DNA of 64,000 bases from Pseudofulvimonas gallinarii (GTDB lineage Bacteria; Pseudomonadota; Gammaproteobacteria; Xanthomonadales; UBA2363): NCBI RefSeq assembly GCF_004343305.1, contig NZ_SMAF01000010.1, positions 36,171 through 100,170 of the forward strand, read 5' to 3'. Below, in pieces: positions 9,526 through 18,898 of the stretch (its first letter is position 1; each line of letters opens with the position of its first letter). Made by a program: the position numbers and the translations under genes. The notes beneath the pieces are model-generated. The model did no database searches. It was given only the letters and a program-made list of their open reading frames with translations, and was not told where the DNA came from.

Positions 9526-10428
9526 ATGTGGCTGGCCATCACCGTCGAGACCGAGGCGCGTTTCGAGGAGCGCCTGAGCAGCGCCTTCGAAGACCTGGGC
9601 GCGGTCGCCGTGACCCTGCTGGATGCGGCGGATCAGCCGATCTACGAACCGCGTCCCGGCGAAACGCCGCTGTGGCGTCGCCTGACCATGCAGGCGCTGT
9701 TTCCCGGCGAAGCCGATGAAGCCGGCATCGTCTTCGGGCTGAGCGCGCTGCAGCCCGGACTGGACCTGCGTCGCCTGCAGGTGCAGCGCATCGAGGACCA
9801 GGACTGGGAACGCGCCTGGATGGATGATTTCCATCCCATGCGTTTCGGCCGCCGGCTGTGGATCGTGCCGACCACGCACGCGGTGCCGGAAGAAGCACAG
9901 GCGGACGACTCGGTGGTGATCCGGCTCGATCCAGGGCTCGCCTTCGGCACCGGCACCCACGCGACCACGTCGCTGTGCCTGCAATGGCTGGACGCGCAGA
10001 AGCTGGACGGCCGGCGCGTGCTCGACTTCGGTTGCGGCTCCGGCATCCTCGCGATCGCCGCCGCGCGCCTGGGCGCCGCCGGCGTGGTCGCGACCGACAA
10101 CGATCCGCAGGCGCTGACGGCCACCGCCGACAATGCCGCCGCCAATGGCGTCGAGCCGGCGCTGCACATCGTCGCCAGCGAAGACTGGTCGCCCACGGCC
10201 GAAAACGATGTCGTCGTCGCCAACATCCTCGCCAATACGCTGGTCGAGCTGGCGCCGACACTGGTCGCGGCGATCCGGCCCGGTGGCGCGCTGGCGCTGT
10301 CCGGCATCCTGCCCGAGCAGGCGGACGACGTCGCCGCCGCCTATGCCGTGCTCGGCGTCGAGTTGCAACGGCGTGATCTCGACGGCTGGGTGCTGCTGGC
10401 CACGAATGCGGAAATGGTCGACGCATGA
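9526..10428 (+). CDS. prmA: Ribosomal protein L11 methyltransferase
   Basis: SAM-dependent methylation of lysines and the N-terminus of ribosomal protein L11. The 300-residue protein has the N-terminal L11-recognition domain (MWLAITVETEARFEE onward) and a class I methyltransferase fold with LAFGTGTHATTSLCLQWL, VLDFGCGSGILAIAAARLG as SAM-binding motif I, and VVVANILANTLVEL as the NPPF-equivalent. ATG at 9526 lies 5 bp after the accC stop and matches the family start; the longer frame upstream is a shadow of accC. Confidence 0.96.
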   Translation: MWLAITVETEARFEERLSSAFEDLGAVAVTLLDAADQPIYEPRPGETPLWRRLTMQALFPGEADEAGIVFGLSALQPGLDLRRLQVQRIEDQDWERAWMDDFHPMRFGRRLWIVPTTHAVPEEAQADDSVVIRLDPGLAFGTGTHATTSLCLQWLDAQKLDGRRVLDFGCGSGILAIAAARLGAAGVVATDNDPQALTATADNAAANGVEPALHIVASEDWSPTAENDVVVANILANTLVELAPTLVAAIRPGGALALSGILPEQADDVAAAYAVLGVELQRRDLDGWVLLATNAEMVDA

Positions 10429-10467
10429 TCGCCGGCGCTTCGCTACGCTGACGGCCTGCGACCGACC

Positions 10468-11265
10468 ATGTCCGCCATGTACAGCCAATGCCCGCACTGC
10501 CTGACCATCTACCGGGTCGCCCTGGGCGAACTCGCCGGTGGTCGTGGCGAAGCCGCCTGCGGCAGCTGCGACCAGGCCTTCGACGTACTGGCGACGCTGA
10601 GTGCCGAGCTGCCACCGGAGCCCATCGACCGCCTCGACGTCGTGCCTCCGCAGATGCCGGTGCCGGTGCTGCGCCAGGCGGTCCTGCGACCGAAACCGCT
10701 GCAGCCGTCGCTGTTCGATCCGAATACCCGCAAGCAGGCGGAAAGCTTCCTCAAGCCGCGCGCGGCCGTGGCTGCGGCCGGGACGCGACGGCGCGTGGCC
10801 TTGTGGCTGGCGGTGGTCGTGTTGGCCGTGGTGCTGCTCGCCCAGATCGTCTATGCCGAACGCCAGCGACTGCTGGCCATTCCGACCTATCGCGCCTGGG
10901 CCGAATCGCTGTGCGAGCGCTTCGGTTGCCTGGTGCCCGGTTCGACGCGCGCGATCGCCGACATCCGCCTCATCTCCCGCGACATCCGGAAGCATCCGAC
11001 GGTCGAAGGCGCCTTGCTGATCACCGCGACCATGGCCAATACCGGGGAGCGCGCGCGACCCTATCCGATCCTCGAGCTGCGCCTGTCGGATCTCGACGAG
11101 CGGCCGGTGGCGATGCGCCGCTTCATGCCCGAGGACTATCTCTCCGATCGCGCCCGCGTGCCGGCAGGCATGCCACCGCACTCGACGGTGCCGCTGGAGT
11201 TCGAAGTGCTCGACCCGGGCGCGGATGCGGTCGCCTTTGAATTCCGCTTCCTGCCGCCACGCTGA
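10468..11265 (+). CDS. Zinc-ribbon and DUF3426 domain protein, single-pass membrane protein
   Basis: A 265-residue protein. The N-terminus is an MJ0042-type zinc ribbon with two Cys pairs (CPHC at 8-11, CGSC about 24 residues later). A low-complexity linker leads to one membrane helix (~110-130, WLAVVVLAVVLLAQIVYA) followed by the DUF3426 domain, which here starts with ERQRLLAIPTYRAWAESLCERFGC and contains the LISRDIRKHPTVEGALLI strand pattern, probably periplasmic. The gene commonly lies between prmA and fis in this order; its function is unknown. An alternative start MYSQC is at 10477. Confidence 0.88.
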   Translation: MSAMYSQCPHCLTIYRVALGELAGGRGEAACGSCDQAFDVLATLSAELPPEPIDRLDVVPPQMPVPVLRQAVLRPKPLQPSLFDPNTRKQAESFLKPRAAVAAAGTRRRVALWLAVVVLAVVLLAQIVYAERQRLLAIPTYRAWAESLCERFGCLVPGSTRAIADIRLISRDIRKHPTVEGALLITATMANTGERARPYPILELRLSDLDERPVAMRRFMPEDYLSDRARVPAGMPPHSTVPLEFEVLDPGADAVAFEFRFLPPR

Positions 11266-11378
11266 TCGAACCGACCGGCATCGGCGTGCGCTTGCGGCGC
11301 TGTGGTACGGCCGCGCATGCCACCATCGCAGCACTGCCGTGACACCTGCCTCGCCACGACTGTGATGCGTTGTCAAGG

Positions 11379-11407
11379 TTTCATCGTCATCGCCTCGGGG
11401 GTACACT
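11379..11407 (+). promoter_or_regulatory. Possible fis-purH promoter
   Basis: TACACT (11402-11407) as -10 with a weak TTTCAT (11379-11384) 17 bp upstream. The start would be near 11414, giving a leader of about 80 nt before fis. The -35 match is poor; this is a candidate only. Confidence 0.35.
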
Positions 11408-11491
11408 GCCCGCCCCGGAGAGGACACCACGCCGCACTGCAGGCGCGGGCGGAATCCGGCCCCGTCATTTCGCTGCCCAGGAGTGCCGCCC

Positions 11492-11770
11492 TTGAACGCC
11501 GTCGTCCAGTTGCCCGTGCCCCAGCGCGATCCGCAGGCCACGCGCGTAACCCTGGCGGAGTGCGTCGGGCAGTCGGTGCGCCGCTACCTGGAAGACCTGG
11601 GCAACAGCGATGTCAACGACGTCTACGACCTGTTCCTGCGCGAGCTGGAAGGTCCGCTGCTGCGTGAAGTCATGGCCTGGTCGAACAACAACCAGAGCCG
11701 CGCCGCGCAGGCGCTCGGACTGAGTCGCGCCACCCTGCGCAAGAAGCTCCAGGCGCACGGCCTGCTCTGA
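11492..11770 (+). CDS. fis: DNA-binding protein Fis
   Basis: Small nucleoid-associated protein that bends DNA and regulates rRNA promoters, recombination and growth-phase genes. About 92 residues, near the usual 98. The C-terminal helix-turn-helix is clear: [26 protein letters not shown]. The start is chosen as TTG at 11492 because CAGGAG lies 8 nt before it; the upstream GTG at 11483 would overlap that ribosome site. A rare TTG start may keep Fis levels low (inference). purH follows at 74 bp, a pairing usual in this order. Confidence 0.95.
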   Translation: MNAVVQLPVPQRDPQATRVTLAECVGQSVRRYLEDLGNSDVNDVYDLFLRELEGPLLREVMAWSNNNQSRAAQALGLSRATLRKKLQAHGLL

Positions 11771-11844
11771 CGTTCCAACCGCCGAGCCGCACCGCCTCGG
11801 CTGAGCTTCCGGCGGTGCATGGATGCCCTGCCGAGACTGCCATC

Positions 11845-13440
11845 ATGACGTTCGATCCTGACTCGCGCCTGCCCGTCAAGCGCGCCCTGCTGAGCGTGTC
11901 CGACAAGACCGGATTGCTGGAACTGGCCCGCGCGCTGGCGCGCCACGGCATTGAACTGGTCTCTACCGGCGGCACCGCGAAGGCGCTGCGCGAAGCCGGA
12001 CTGGCCGTGCAGGACGTGTCCGCGCTCACCGGTTACCCGGAAATGATGGACGGACGGGTGAAGACGCTGCATCCGGTGGTCCATGGCGGCCTGCTCGGCC
12101 GCGCCGGCCTCGACGAGGCGGTGATGGCCGAACACGGCATCGCCGCCATCGACCTGCTGGTGCTCAACCTCTATCCCTTCGAGCGCGTCACGGCACGACC
12201 GGATTGCACCCTCGCGGAAGCGGTGGAGAACGTCGATATCGGCGGACCGGCCATGCTGCGGTCGGCCGCCAAGAATTTCCAGCGCGTCGCCGTCGCGACC
12301 TCGCCCGACCAGTACGATGCGCTGGTCGCCGAGCTGGACGGCAACGCGGGCCAGCTGTCGGGCCGGACGCGCTTCGAGCTGTCCGTGGCCGCCTTCAACC
12401 GGGTGGCGCAGTATGACGCCGCGATCAGCAACTACCTGTCGGCGATCACCGACGCCAGCACCGAGGTGCCCGTTCGCGCGCATTTCTCGGCACAGGCCAA
12501 CGGCAATTTCGTCAAGGTGATGGACCTGCGCTACGGCGAGAACCCGCACCAGAAGGCCGCCTTCTACCGTGACCTGTACCCGGCGCCGGGCTCGCTGGCG
12601 ACGTTCGAGCAGCTGCAGGGCAAGGAACTGAGCTTCAACAACATCGCCGATGCCGATGCCGCCTGGGAATGCGTGCGCCAGTTCGACGCCCCGGCCTGCG
12701 TCATCGTCAAGCATGCCAATCCCTGCGGCGTCGCCGTCGGCGCCGGCTGCGGCGACAGCTACGAGGCCGCCTACGGCACGGATCCGACCAGCGCCTTCGG
12801 CGGCATCATCGCCTTCAACCGTCCGCTCGACGCGAAGACGGCGAAGACGATCCTCGACCGCCAGTTCGTCGAGGTGCTAATCGCCCCTGGCTACGACGAC
12901 GCCGCACTGGAGTACGTCACGCGCAAGGCGAACGTGCGCGTGCTGCGCATTCCACTGGCCGCGGCGGCGCCCGGATTCATCGACACCCGCCGCGTCGGTT
13001 CCGGCATGCTCATGCAGACCGCCGACGCCCGCGTCGTCAGCCGCGACGAACTGAAGGTGGTGACGCGGCTGGCGCCCACCGACAGCCAGTTCGCCGACCT
13101 GCTGTTCGCCTGGAAGGTCGCGAAGTTCGTCAAGTCCAATGCCATCGTCTACGCCCGCGACCAGCGCACCATCGGTGTCGGCGCCGGCCAGATGAGCCGT
13201 GTCTACTCCGCGCGCATCGCCGGAATCAAGGCCGAGGACGCCGGCCTGGTGGTGCAGGGCTCGGTGATGGCGTCGGACGCATTCTTCCCGTTCCGCGACG
13301 GCATCGACGCCGCTGCCCAGGCGGGCATCAAGGCGGTCATCCAGCCGGGCGGATCGATGCGCGACAGCGAGGTGATCGCCGCCGCCGACGAGCACGGCAT
13401 TGCCATGGTGTTCACCGGCGTCCGCCACTTCCGGCACTGA
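11845..13440 (+). CDS. purH: Bifunctional AICAR formyltransferase / IMP cyclohydrolase
   Basis: Catalyses the last two steps of de novo IMP synthesis. The 531-residue protein is full length. The IMP cyclohydrolase half begins [20 protein letters not shown] and contains [11 protein letters not shown] and [18 protein letters not shown]; the transformylase half contains [36 protein letters not shown], the catalytic Lys-His pair in that segment, and [26 protein letters not shown]. Start ATG at 11845 fits family length; an upstream GTG at 11815 would add ten unlike residues. purD, often next in relatives, is not in this window. Confidence 0.98.
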   Translation: MTFDPDSRLPVKRALLSVSDKTGLLELARALARHGIELVSTGGTAKALREAGLAVQDVSALTGYPEMMDGRVKTLHPVVHGGLLGRAGLDEAVMAEHGIAAIDLLVLNLYPFERVTARPDCTLAEAVENVDIGGPAMLRSAAKNFQRVAVATSPDQYDALVAELDGNAGQLSGRTRFELSVAAFNRVAQYDAAISNYLSAITDASTEVPVRAHFSAQANGNFVKVMDLRYGENPHQKAAFYRDLYPAPGSLATFEQLQGKELSFNNIADADAAWECVRQFDAPACVIVKHANPCGVAVGAGCGDSYEAAYGTDPTSAFGGIIAFNRPLDAKTAKTILDRQFVEVLIAPGYDDAALEYVTRKANVRVLRIPLAAAAPGFIDTRRVGSGMLMQTADARVVSRDELKVVTRLAPTDSQFADLLFAWKVAKFVKSNAIVYARDQRTIGVGAGQMSRVYSARIAGIKAEDAGLVVQGSVMASDAFFPFRDGIDAAAQAGIKAVIQPGGSMRDSEVIAAADEHGIAMVFTGVRHFRH

Positions 13441-13750
13441 GCCGCATCGGCGCGGCGCTCACGTCTGCGCGCCTCGCCTACCGTCGCCCCCACGACGTCG
13501 CACCGACAGCGACGACGGCGACCCGCGGCCGACATCCAGACACCGCGTCGGTCTATGCCGGGGCCGCATTCACCTCCGCCTCCGCTGGCCGCACCGGCGC
13601 ATGCGAAGCCGTGTCCATGCCGGCGCTCGCGCCTGATTTTTTAATGAACGGAAACTGAAGTCTTTGTCGAATCTGCGATAGGGTGGCCGGTTCTGGCGCC
13701 GTATCGCGTTATTGCCCGGTACCAGACTTTTGCCCAAGACGGAGAGTTAC
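13441..13750. other. Intergenic region upstream of the TIG-domain protein
   Basis: 310 bp. The first 170 bp show no structure I can interpret. An AT-rich stretch (TTTTTTAATG, 13636-13645) is followed by TGAAGTCTTTGTCG and GCGATAGGGT, a plausible promoter area for the gene at 13751, but no box pair reaches a good match. GGAGA at 13741 is the ribosome site. Confidence 0.4.
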
Positions 13751-15022
13751 ATGCACGCCAGCCGTATCCGTTCCGCCATCGCCAGCCTGACCGCCAGCGC
13801 AGTGCTGACGCTGTCGGCGGCCGCCCCCGCCCTGGCTGAAAAGCCCGGCACGGTGACCACCATCCGTGGCGCAGGACCCGTCGTCCAGGCCATCAATGGC
13901 GCTCCATTGACGATCCGCGTCGGCGACGAGCACTCCTACCAGATCATCAACGCCGACATCCCGGGCGTTGGGCAGATCTATCCGTCCAGTTCTTCCGGCA
14001 CCGCCGACATGGGCTGGATGGTGCGTACCGGCGGCGTCCTGTATGCACCCGCCTACAGCACCCATCCGTCCGGATCGGCGACCGGCAGCCTCGGCGCGTA
14101 CACGGCCTACAGCGGGCGCACGATCAGCGCGGTCACCGGCACCGGCACCGCTGCCGATCCCTTCCGCGTCGTGGTGGAAAACCAGCTCGGCACCAGCGGC
14201 CTGAGCAGCCGCGAAACCGTCCGGTACGTCAATGGCGACAACTACTTCAGCAAGTCGTTCACGCTGACCAACAACAGCGCCGCCAGCCAGGATGTGAGCA
14301 TCTTCCTCGGCGGCGACATCTATCTCGCCGGTGACGACAGTGGCGTTCCCTACCGCCAGTCTGCTTCCGGCAGCGTCGGCGGCAGCGACTGCGGGACGCC
14401 CGCGAGCTACTACATCCTCTATATCCCGCAGACGCCGGCCAATGCATGGACCGGCTCGGGTTATGGCAACGTCTGGTCGCAGATTGCCGGCGGCACCCTC
14501 AGCAATACCCTGTCCACCACCAGCTGCATCGACAATGGCGCGGCCCTGCAGTGGAACCGGACGATTCCGGCGGGTGGCAGCACCACGGTCGAGGCGCTGA
14601 CCTCGTTCGGTGACATCCCCAGCATCCTCCTGTTCGACGTCGTCAGCGTCACCCCGGACAACGGCGCCCAGGGCAGCACGGTGAACGTGACTATTTCGGG
14701 CCTGGGCTTCGCGCCGGGCATGCAGCTGAACTTCGGCAGCGGCATCACGCTGTCCAACCTGGTCGTCGTCAATGACACCACCGCGACGGCGACGCTGACG
14801 ATCGCACCTTCGGCCACGGTCGGTCCGCGTGATGTCGTCGGCACCAACGACACCGCCACCCTGACCGACACGCTGGTGGCCGGTTTCCGCGTCACCAGCT
14901 CGGGTGGCCCGCTGCCCGGGGGTCCGGTACGACCGGTACCGGCGGTGGATGGGTCCGGACTGGTGTTGCTGGTCGTCGGCATGCTGCTCGTCGGCCTGGT
15001 GGCTGCCCGCCGCTACAGCTGA
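13751..15022 (+). CDS. Exported TIG-domain protein with IPTL-CTERM-like C-terminal anchor
   Basis: A 423-residue protein with a signal peptide ending ALAEKP after ~32 residues. The middle (~40-290) is a beta-rich domain I cannot assign to a named family (VRYVNGDNYFSKSFTLTNNS and repeated Ser/Thr/Gly strands). Residues ~297-390 look like an IPT/TIG immunoglobulin fold (VSVTPDNGAQGSTVNVTISG). The C-terminus is tripartite: PVPAVDGSGL, a hydrophobic helix (VLLVVGMLLVGLVA), then ARRYS. This matches the logic of IPTL-CTERM/PEP-CTERM exosortase sorting signals, though the first motif is VPAVD rather than IPTL. GGAGA precedes the ATG. It is probably retained at the envelope after processing; no exosortase gene is visible here. 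Confidence 0.75.
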   Translation: MHASRIRSAIASLTASAVLTLSAAAPALAEKPGTVTTIRGAGPVVQAINGAPLTIRVGDEHSYQIINADIPGVGQIYPSSSSGTADMGWMVRTGGVLYAPAYSTHPSGSATGSLGAYTAYSGRTISAVTGTGTAADPFRVVVENQLGTSGLSSRETVRYVNGDNYFSKSFTLTNNSAASQDVSIFLGGDIYLAGDDSGVPYRQSASGSVGGSDCGTPASYYILYIPQTPANAWTGSGYGNVWSQIAGGTLSNTLSTTSCIDNGAALQWNRTIPAGGSTTVEALTSFGDIPSILLFDVVSVTPDNGAQGSTVNVTISGLGFAPGMQLNFGSGITLSNLVVVNDTTATATLTIAPSATVGPRDVVGTNDTATLTDTLVAGFRVTSSGGPLPGGPVRPVPAVDGSGLVLLVVGMLLVGLVAARRYS

Positions 15023-15030
15023 CGCCGCGC

Positions 15031-15050
15031 CCCGCCGGGCTTTCGGCGGG
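15031..15050. terminator. Hairpin between two convergent genes
   Basis: CCCGCCG (15031-15037) and CGGCGGG (15044-15050) with a 6-nt loop, nine bases after the stop of the TIG-domain gene. No T-tract follows, so efficiency is uncertain. Confidence 0.4.
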
Positions 15051-15209
15051 ACGCTTCGTGATCGCGTGGCGCACACGCGCCGCGCGATCCGACCACGCAG
15101 CCGCCGCAGGCTGGCGGAAAACCTGTCAGCTCCATCGTAAGTGCAACCGACAACCTCCGCAGGCGGGCGGCGGCTCGCACCGAAGGAATCGCCGTCCGGA
15201 CAGGCCGGC

Positions 15210-18050
15210 TCAATCGAGTTGGCGGCAGTCGGCCGGCGGTGTGGTCGACATGACCCGCATGGCCGGTTCACCGGTTGTGTCCGCAATGGCCTGCGCATAG
15301 ACGCTGCACACGCCGGCGAACGCGAACGCTTCCTCGCGGAAGCGCCGACGCAGCGTGGCAGCCGCATCGGCATCGCCGTCGGCGGCGGCCGCCCGGACCA
15401 GGATCAGCCGCGCCATCGACAGTTCGGTGGGATCGGCGCGCAGGTCCGGATTCGCGTCGACGATGGCGCCGGCAAGCATCCTGGCGCAACGCGGATCGCC
15501 CCGTTGCAGGCACAGCTCCGCATGCAGGCGGTCGGCGCTGCGGACCGCACGTTCCCGGAAGGGATGCGAAGACGGGACGTGCTCCAGGCCTGTACGGGCG
15601 GCAGCCAGCCAGCGCCCGGCGTCATCGATGTCACCGCGCAGCAAGGCCACGTCGGCGAGCAGGACCTGCGTCTGTACGCGTGTCGCACGCGCATCGGGCT
15701 GGGGCCGTCCGTCCAGCTCGCCCTCGAGCGTGCGCGCCACGGCACCGGCCTCGTCAAGCTGGCCGGCGCGGATGAGCCGACGTGCCAGGAAGCGGTCAAG
15801 CCCGATGACATCCATGCTATCGGTCGGCGTGCGACGCGCCACGCGACGGGCCTCCCGCGTCTCCGCGACCGATTCCTGGAAACGGCCACTGCGCTCGAGC
15901 GCCTCGGCAAGCTGCGCGCGGACGCTGGCGACGGTGCGGAACTCCGGCCCGTACTGGCGTTGCCAGCGTTCGATCAGCCTGCCGTAGTCGGCCAGCACGG
16001 CATCGGAATGGCCGAGTACCAGCCGGTGTCCCGCCAGCAGCGTGTCCAGCAAAAGGTGTTCGCCGAGCAGCCCGGCCGTGGACAGGGTGGCCTGCAGGCG
16101 TTGCGACTCCTGGGCCGCGGCGGCGAACTCACCCGCCTGGATATGGACGTCGACCAGCGCCGCGCGTGCCTGTGCCTGGTCCTCGATGGTGGTGCCCGCC
16201 CGTCCACGACGCGGCCGGCCCAGCGCGATCGCGCGCTGTGCCAGTTCGCGCGCCTGCGCGGGCGGCAACAGGCCATGGCGGGTTCCGACCCGGACCTTGG
16301 TCGTCAGCAGGCGCGACAGCGTCGAGACCTGCTGCGCGTCTTCGCTGGCGTGCTCGACCAGGGCGATCGCCGAATCCAGGTTTTCGATCGCAGCCGCGTG
16401 GCGCCCGGACAGCTCCAGCGCCATCGCCTGGCCCTCATGCAGGCGCGCCTGCACGATGGGATCGAGATCCTCACCCTGTTCCAGGCCACGCTGCGAGGCA
16501 TCGACGGCCGAAGGGGTGTCGCGTGCGCCGGCATAGACGTCGGCGATCATGCCCATCAGCCAGGCGCGGACCTCCGGCGGCAGGTCGCGTTGGCCCATTT
16601 CGGTCTTCAGCAGTTCCAGCACGTCGCGAACGCTGAGATCCGCACCTTTCTCGCCCGCTGTTGAACGCGCAAGCACATCGGTGACGAAATCGAAGGTGCG
16701 GGTGTACAGGTCGCGTTCGTAGCGCGTCTGCGCAAGCTGCACGCTGCGATAGGCGGTGAAGGCGACGACACCGGCCACGACCAGCGCGGATACCGCCAAT
16801 GCGACCCGGTGCCGGCGCAGGAACCGGCCGAGGCGATAACGCCAGCGACCGGTATGGGCATGGACAGGACGGTGGTCCCGCCAGCGCCCGAGGTCGTCGT
16901 CGAGCGCATCGACGTTGAGGTAGCGCTGATCGGGTTCGCGCTTCAGGCAGGCGTGGACGATGGCGCCCAGCCCGCCGGCGAGTTCCCGGCGGATGGCGGC
17001 GCGCGTGTTGCCGATCCCTTCCAGCGCGGCCGTGGGCGCGCGCGCGACCGCCTGCCATACCGGTTCGACCTCCTCGCCCTGTCCGCCGATGCGATGGCGC
17101 AGCAAGGTTGTTCCGCTGGCGTCCTCGGCGAAGGGGCCGACACCGGCAAGCAGCCGATACAGCAGCACGCCCAGCGTATAGATGTCCGTGGCCGGCCCCG
17201 CCTGCTCGCCGAGCAGCTGTTCGGGCGCGGCATAGGCGGGCGTCAGCGTCAGGTCGATGGTCTGGCCGGGCGTGGCATCACCCTCCGGATCGAAGAGCTT
17301 GGCGACACCGAAGTCGAGAAGCTTCACGCGTCCCTCGCCGGTGACGAGGATGTTCGACGGTTTCAGGTCACGATGAACGACGAGCCGCGAGTGCGCGTAA
17401 CGGACCGCGTCCAGCACCTGGCCGAACAGCTCGACGCGGCCGCGCAGCGACAGGCGCTGTTCGTCGCACCAGCGGTCGATGGGGACGCCGTCGACCAGTT
17501 CCATCGCATACCAGGGTTCGCCCTGGCCGCTGACGCCGCCATCGATCAGGCTGGCAATGTTGTCGTGGCGAAGCCCGGCAAGGATGCCGCGCTCGCGCAG
17601 GAAGCGTCGTTGCGCGCCTACGCCGGCGACCGCGGAGGCGACGATCTTGAGCGCGCAGTGCTGTTCGAACTGGCCATCGGCGCGCTCGGCGCGGAAGACC
17701 AGGCCCATGCCGCCCTGCCCGATCAGTTCGATCAGCCGCCAGGCGCCGAACTGCCGGCCGATGAAGGCTGCGGCATCGACCGGCTCCTCGACCAGGTCGT
17801 CCGTCCACCGGGGCCGGGCGTCCAGGCGATCGTCATCGCTGGCATCGGCCTCCAGCAGTTGCCGTACGACTTCCGCCAACTGCGGATCGCGCCGGCGGAT
17901 CTCCGCCATGCGGCCGTTCCGGTGCGCGGGCGCAAGATCCAGCAATTCGTCGAGCAGTGCCAGACCTTCGGCCCAGCGCCTGCCGTCGGCATCGGTGTTC
18001 CCGGTCGGTACGCTGCACACCGTCTCAGCCGTTTCCGTGCTCCGCGCCAT
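15210..18050 (-). CDS. Membrane Ser/Thr protein kinase with C-terminal TPR half
   Basis: A 946-residue Hanks-type kinase. The kinase domain (~100-385) has all key motifs: GQGGMG loop (111-116), lysine in CALKIV (~135), HRDLKPSN (226-233), DFG (246-248) and the PAYAAPEQ activation-segment end. One membrane helix (~414-435) follows the basic RYRLGRFLRRHR. The remaining ~500 residues are alanine-rich helical repeats, read as TPR-like sensor or scaffold on the far side of the membrane. The start overlaps the ECF sigma gene by 26 bp, so the two are translated together, and the sigma factor is the obvious substrate (inference; sigma factors with linked kinases are known). Start choice between the two nearby ATGs (18050, 18056) is uncertain. 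Confidence 0.9.
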   Translation of the reverse strand: MARSTETAETVCSVPTGNTDADGRRWAEGLALLDELLDLAPAHRNGRMAEIRRRDPQLAEVVRQLLEADASDDDRLDARPRWTDDLVEEPVDAAAFIGRQFGAWRLIELIGQGGMGLVFRAERADGQFEQHCALKIVASAVAGVGAQRRFLRERGILAGLRHDNIASLIDGGVSGQGEPWYAMELVDGVPIDRWCDEQRLSLRGRVELFGQVLDAVRYAHSRLVVHRDLKPSNILVTGEGRVKLLDFGVAKLFDPEGDATPGQTIDLTLTPAYAAPEQLLGEQAGPATDIYTLGVLLYRLLAGVGPFAEDASGTTLLRHRIGGQGEEVEPVWQAVARAPTAALEGIGNTRAAIRRELAGGLGAIVHACLKREPDQRYLNVDALDDDLGRWRDHRPVHAHTGRWRYRLGRFLRRHRVALAVSALVVAGVVAFTAYRSVQLAQTRYERDLYTRTFDFVTDVLARSTAGEKGADLSVRDVLELLKTEMGQRDLPPEVRAWLMGMIADVYAGARDTPSAVDASQRGLEQGEDLDPIVQARLHEGQAMALELSGRHAAAIENLDSAIALVEHASEDAQQVSTLSRLLTTKVRVGTRHGLLPPAQARELAQRAIALGRPRRGRAGTTIEDQAQARAALVDVHIQAGEFAAAAQESQRLQATLSTAGLLGEHLLLDTLLAGHRLVLGHSDAVLADYGRLIERWQRQYGPEFRTVASVRAQLAEALERSGRFQESVAETREARRVARRTPTDSMDVIGLDRFLARRLIRAGQLDEAGAVARTLEGELDGRPQPDARATRVQTQVLLADVALLRGDIDDAGRWLAAARTGLEHVPSSHPFRERAVRSADRLHAELCLQRGDPRCARMLAGAIVDANPDLRADPTELSMARLILVRAAAADGDADAAATLRRRFREEAFAFAGVCSVYAQAIADTTGEPAMRVMSTTPPADCRQLD

Positions 18051-18648
18051 CGGCATCCGCGCCAGAGGCGTCGGCGCCGGACAGCGCCACCAGCAGGAAC
18101 GCGCGTGCCTTTCGCCATTCGCGCTGCACGGTGCGATCGGTGACCCCCAGCGCCTCGGCGATTTCCATTTCGCTGTAGCCGCCGAAATAGCGCCATTCGA
18201 CGATGCGCGCCATGCGCTGGTCCACCGCCTCAAGCTCGGCCAGCACGCGATCCAGCTCGATGGCATCCATGGCGTTCTCGCCAAAGCCGACCAGATCCTC
18301 GGAAAGGGTCACGGCCGCCTCGCCACCGCCGCGCTTGATCGCCACCATGCTGCGATACTTTTCCACAAGCACCTGGCGCATGGCGCGCGAAGTCAGGCCG
18401 ATGAGGTGGGGGCGGTCCTTCGGGCGGAAGCCGGCGTCCGTCGCTACGCGCAGGAAGGTCTCGTTGATCAGCGAGATCGTGCTCATGGCGACGCGGTCAT
18501 TGCGCAGGTAGCGGCGCGCGCAGCGGCGCAGGTCGTCATAGACGGTGCTGTAGGCCGCGCCCAGTGCCTCGGCGTCGCCATCCTGTGCCCGCCGGAGCTG
18601 CTGGGTCACGACACCGAGATTGAGGCCCGGCTCGATGGTTTCATCCAT
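18025..18648 (-). CDS. ECF-type RNA polymerase sigma factor with a non-acidic region 2.2
   Basis: A 207-residue sigma factor of the TIGR02999/Sigma70_ECF kind, first gene of a two-gene operon with the kinase. Region 2 spans ~20-95 (DAEALGAAYSTVYDDLRRCARRYL, then INETFLRVATDAG); region 4 spans ~130-185 with the helix-turn-helix YSEMEIAEALGVTDRTVQREW. Where most ECF factors have the acidic DAED box just before LVQETFLR, this one has Ser-Thr-Ile-Ser (56-59). In the ECF43 type (EcfP of Vibrio), loss of this acidic patch is compensated by threonine phosphorylation by a linked kinase. No anti-sigma gene is present. GGAAGGGCGGGA precedes the ATG at 18648. The C-terminal tail is Gly/Ala/Asp-rich. Confidence 0.9.
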   Translation of the reverse strand: MDETIEPGLNLGVVTQQLRRAQDGDAEALGAAYSTVYDDLRRCARRYLRNDRVAMSTISLINETFLRVATDAGFRPKDRPHLIGLTSRAMRQVLVEKYRSMVAIKRGGGEAAVTLSEDLVGFGENAMDAIELDRVLAELEAVDQRMARIVEWRYFGGYSEMEIAEALGVTDRTVQREWRKARAFLLVALSGADASGADADGAEHGNG

Positions 18649-18765
18649 TCCCGCCCTTCCACGGAACGCCACGCCGCCCGCGCCACTGCTGCGTTGCGGC
18701 GACACCCGCATACTGAAGGATGGCCGGCGACCGGACAAGACCGGCGCCTGGGCCGGCCCGGAAAG

Positions 18766-18795
18766 CCGATTCGTGGCAATCTTGGCAAAAATCGG
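18766..18795. promoter_or_regulatory. Inverted repeat CCGATT...AATCGG with internal TGGCAA repeats
   Basis: In the 250-bp divergent gap between the sigma factor and the first subtilase, CCGATT (18766-18771) and AATCGG (18790-18795) are separated by 18 bp that contain TGGCAA twice (18774-18779, 18783-18788). A candidate shared control site; no standard sigma70 or ECF promoter pair was identified with confidence. Confidence 0.3.
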
Positions 18796-18898
18796 GTCAG
18801 CCGCCGGCCGGATGTCGGGTTCCGCCGTCTTCCGTCGCATTGCTTCATGGGGTCATTCCGCCCGTCGGCCCGCTACCTGCCCGCCAAGGAGTCAAGCC

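Noticed and set aside
11483..11491. GTG at 11483 as the fis start
   Set aside because: The only ribosome site (CAGGAG) abuts or overlaps this codon; TTG at 11492 has proper spacing.
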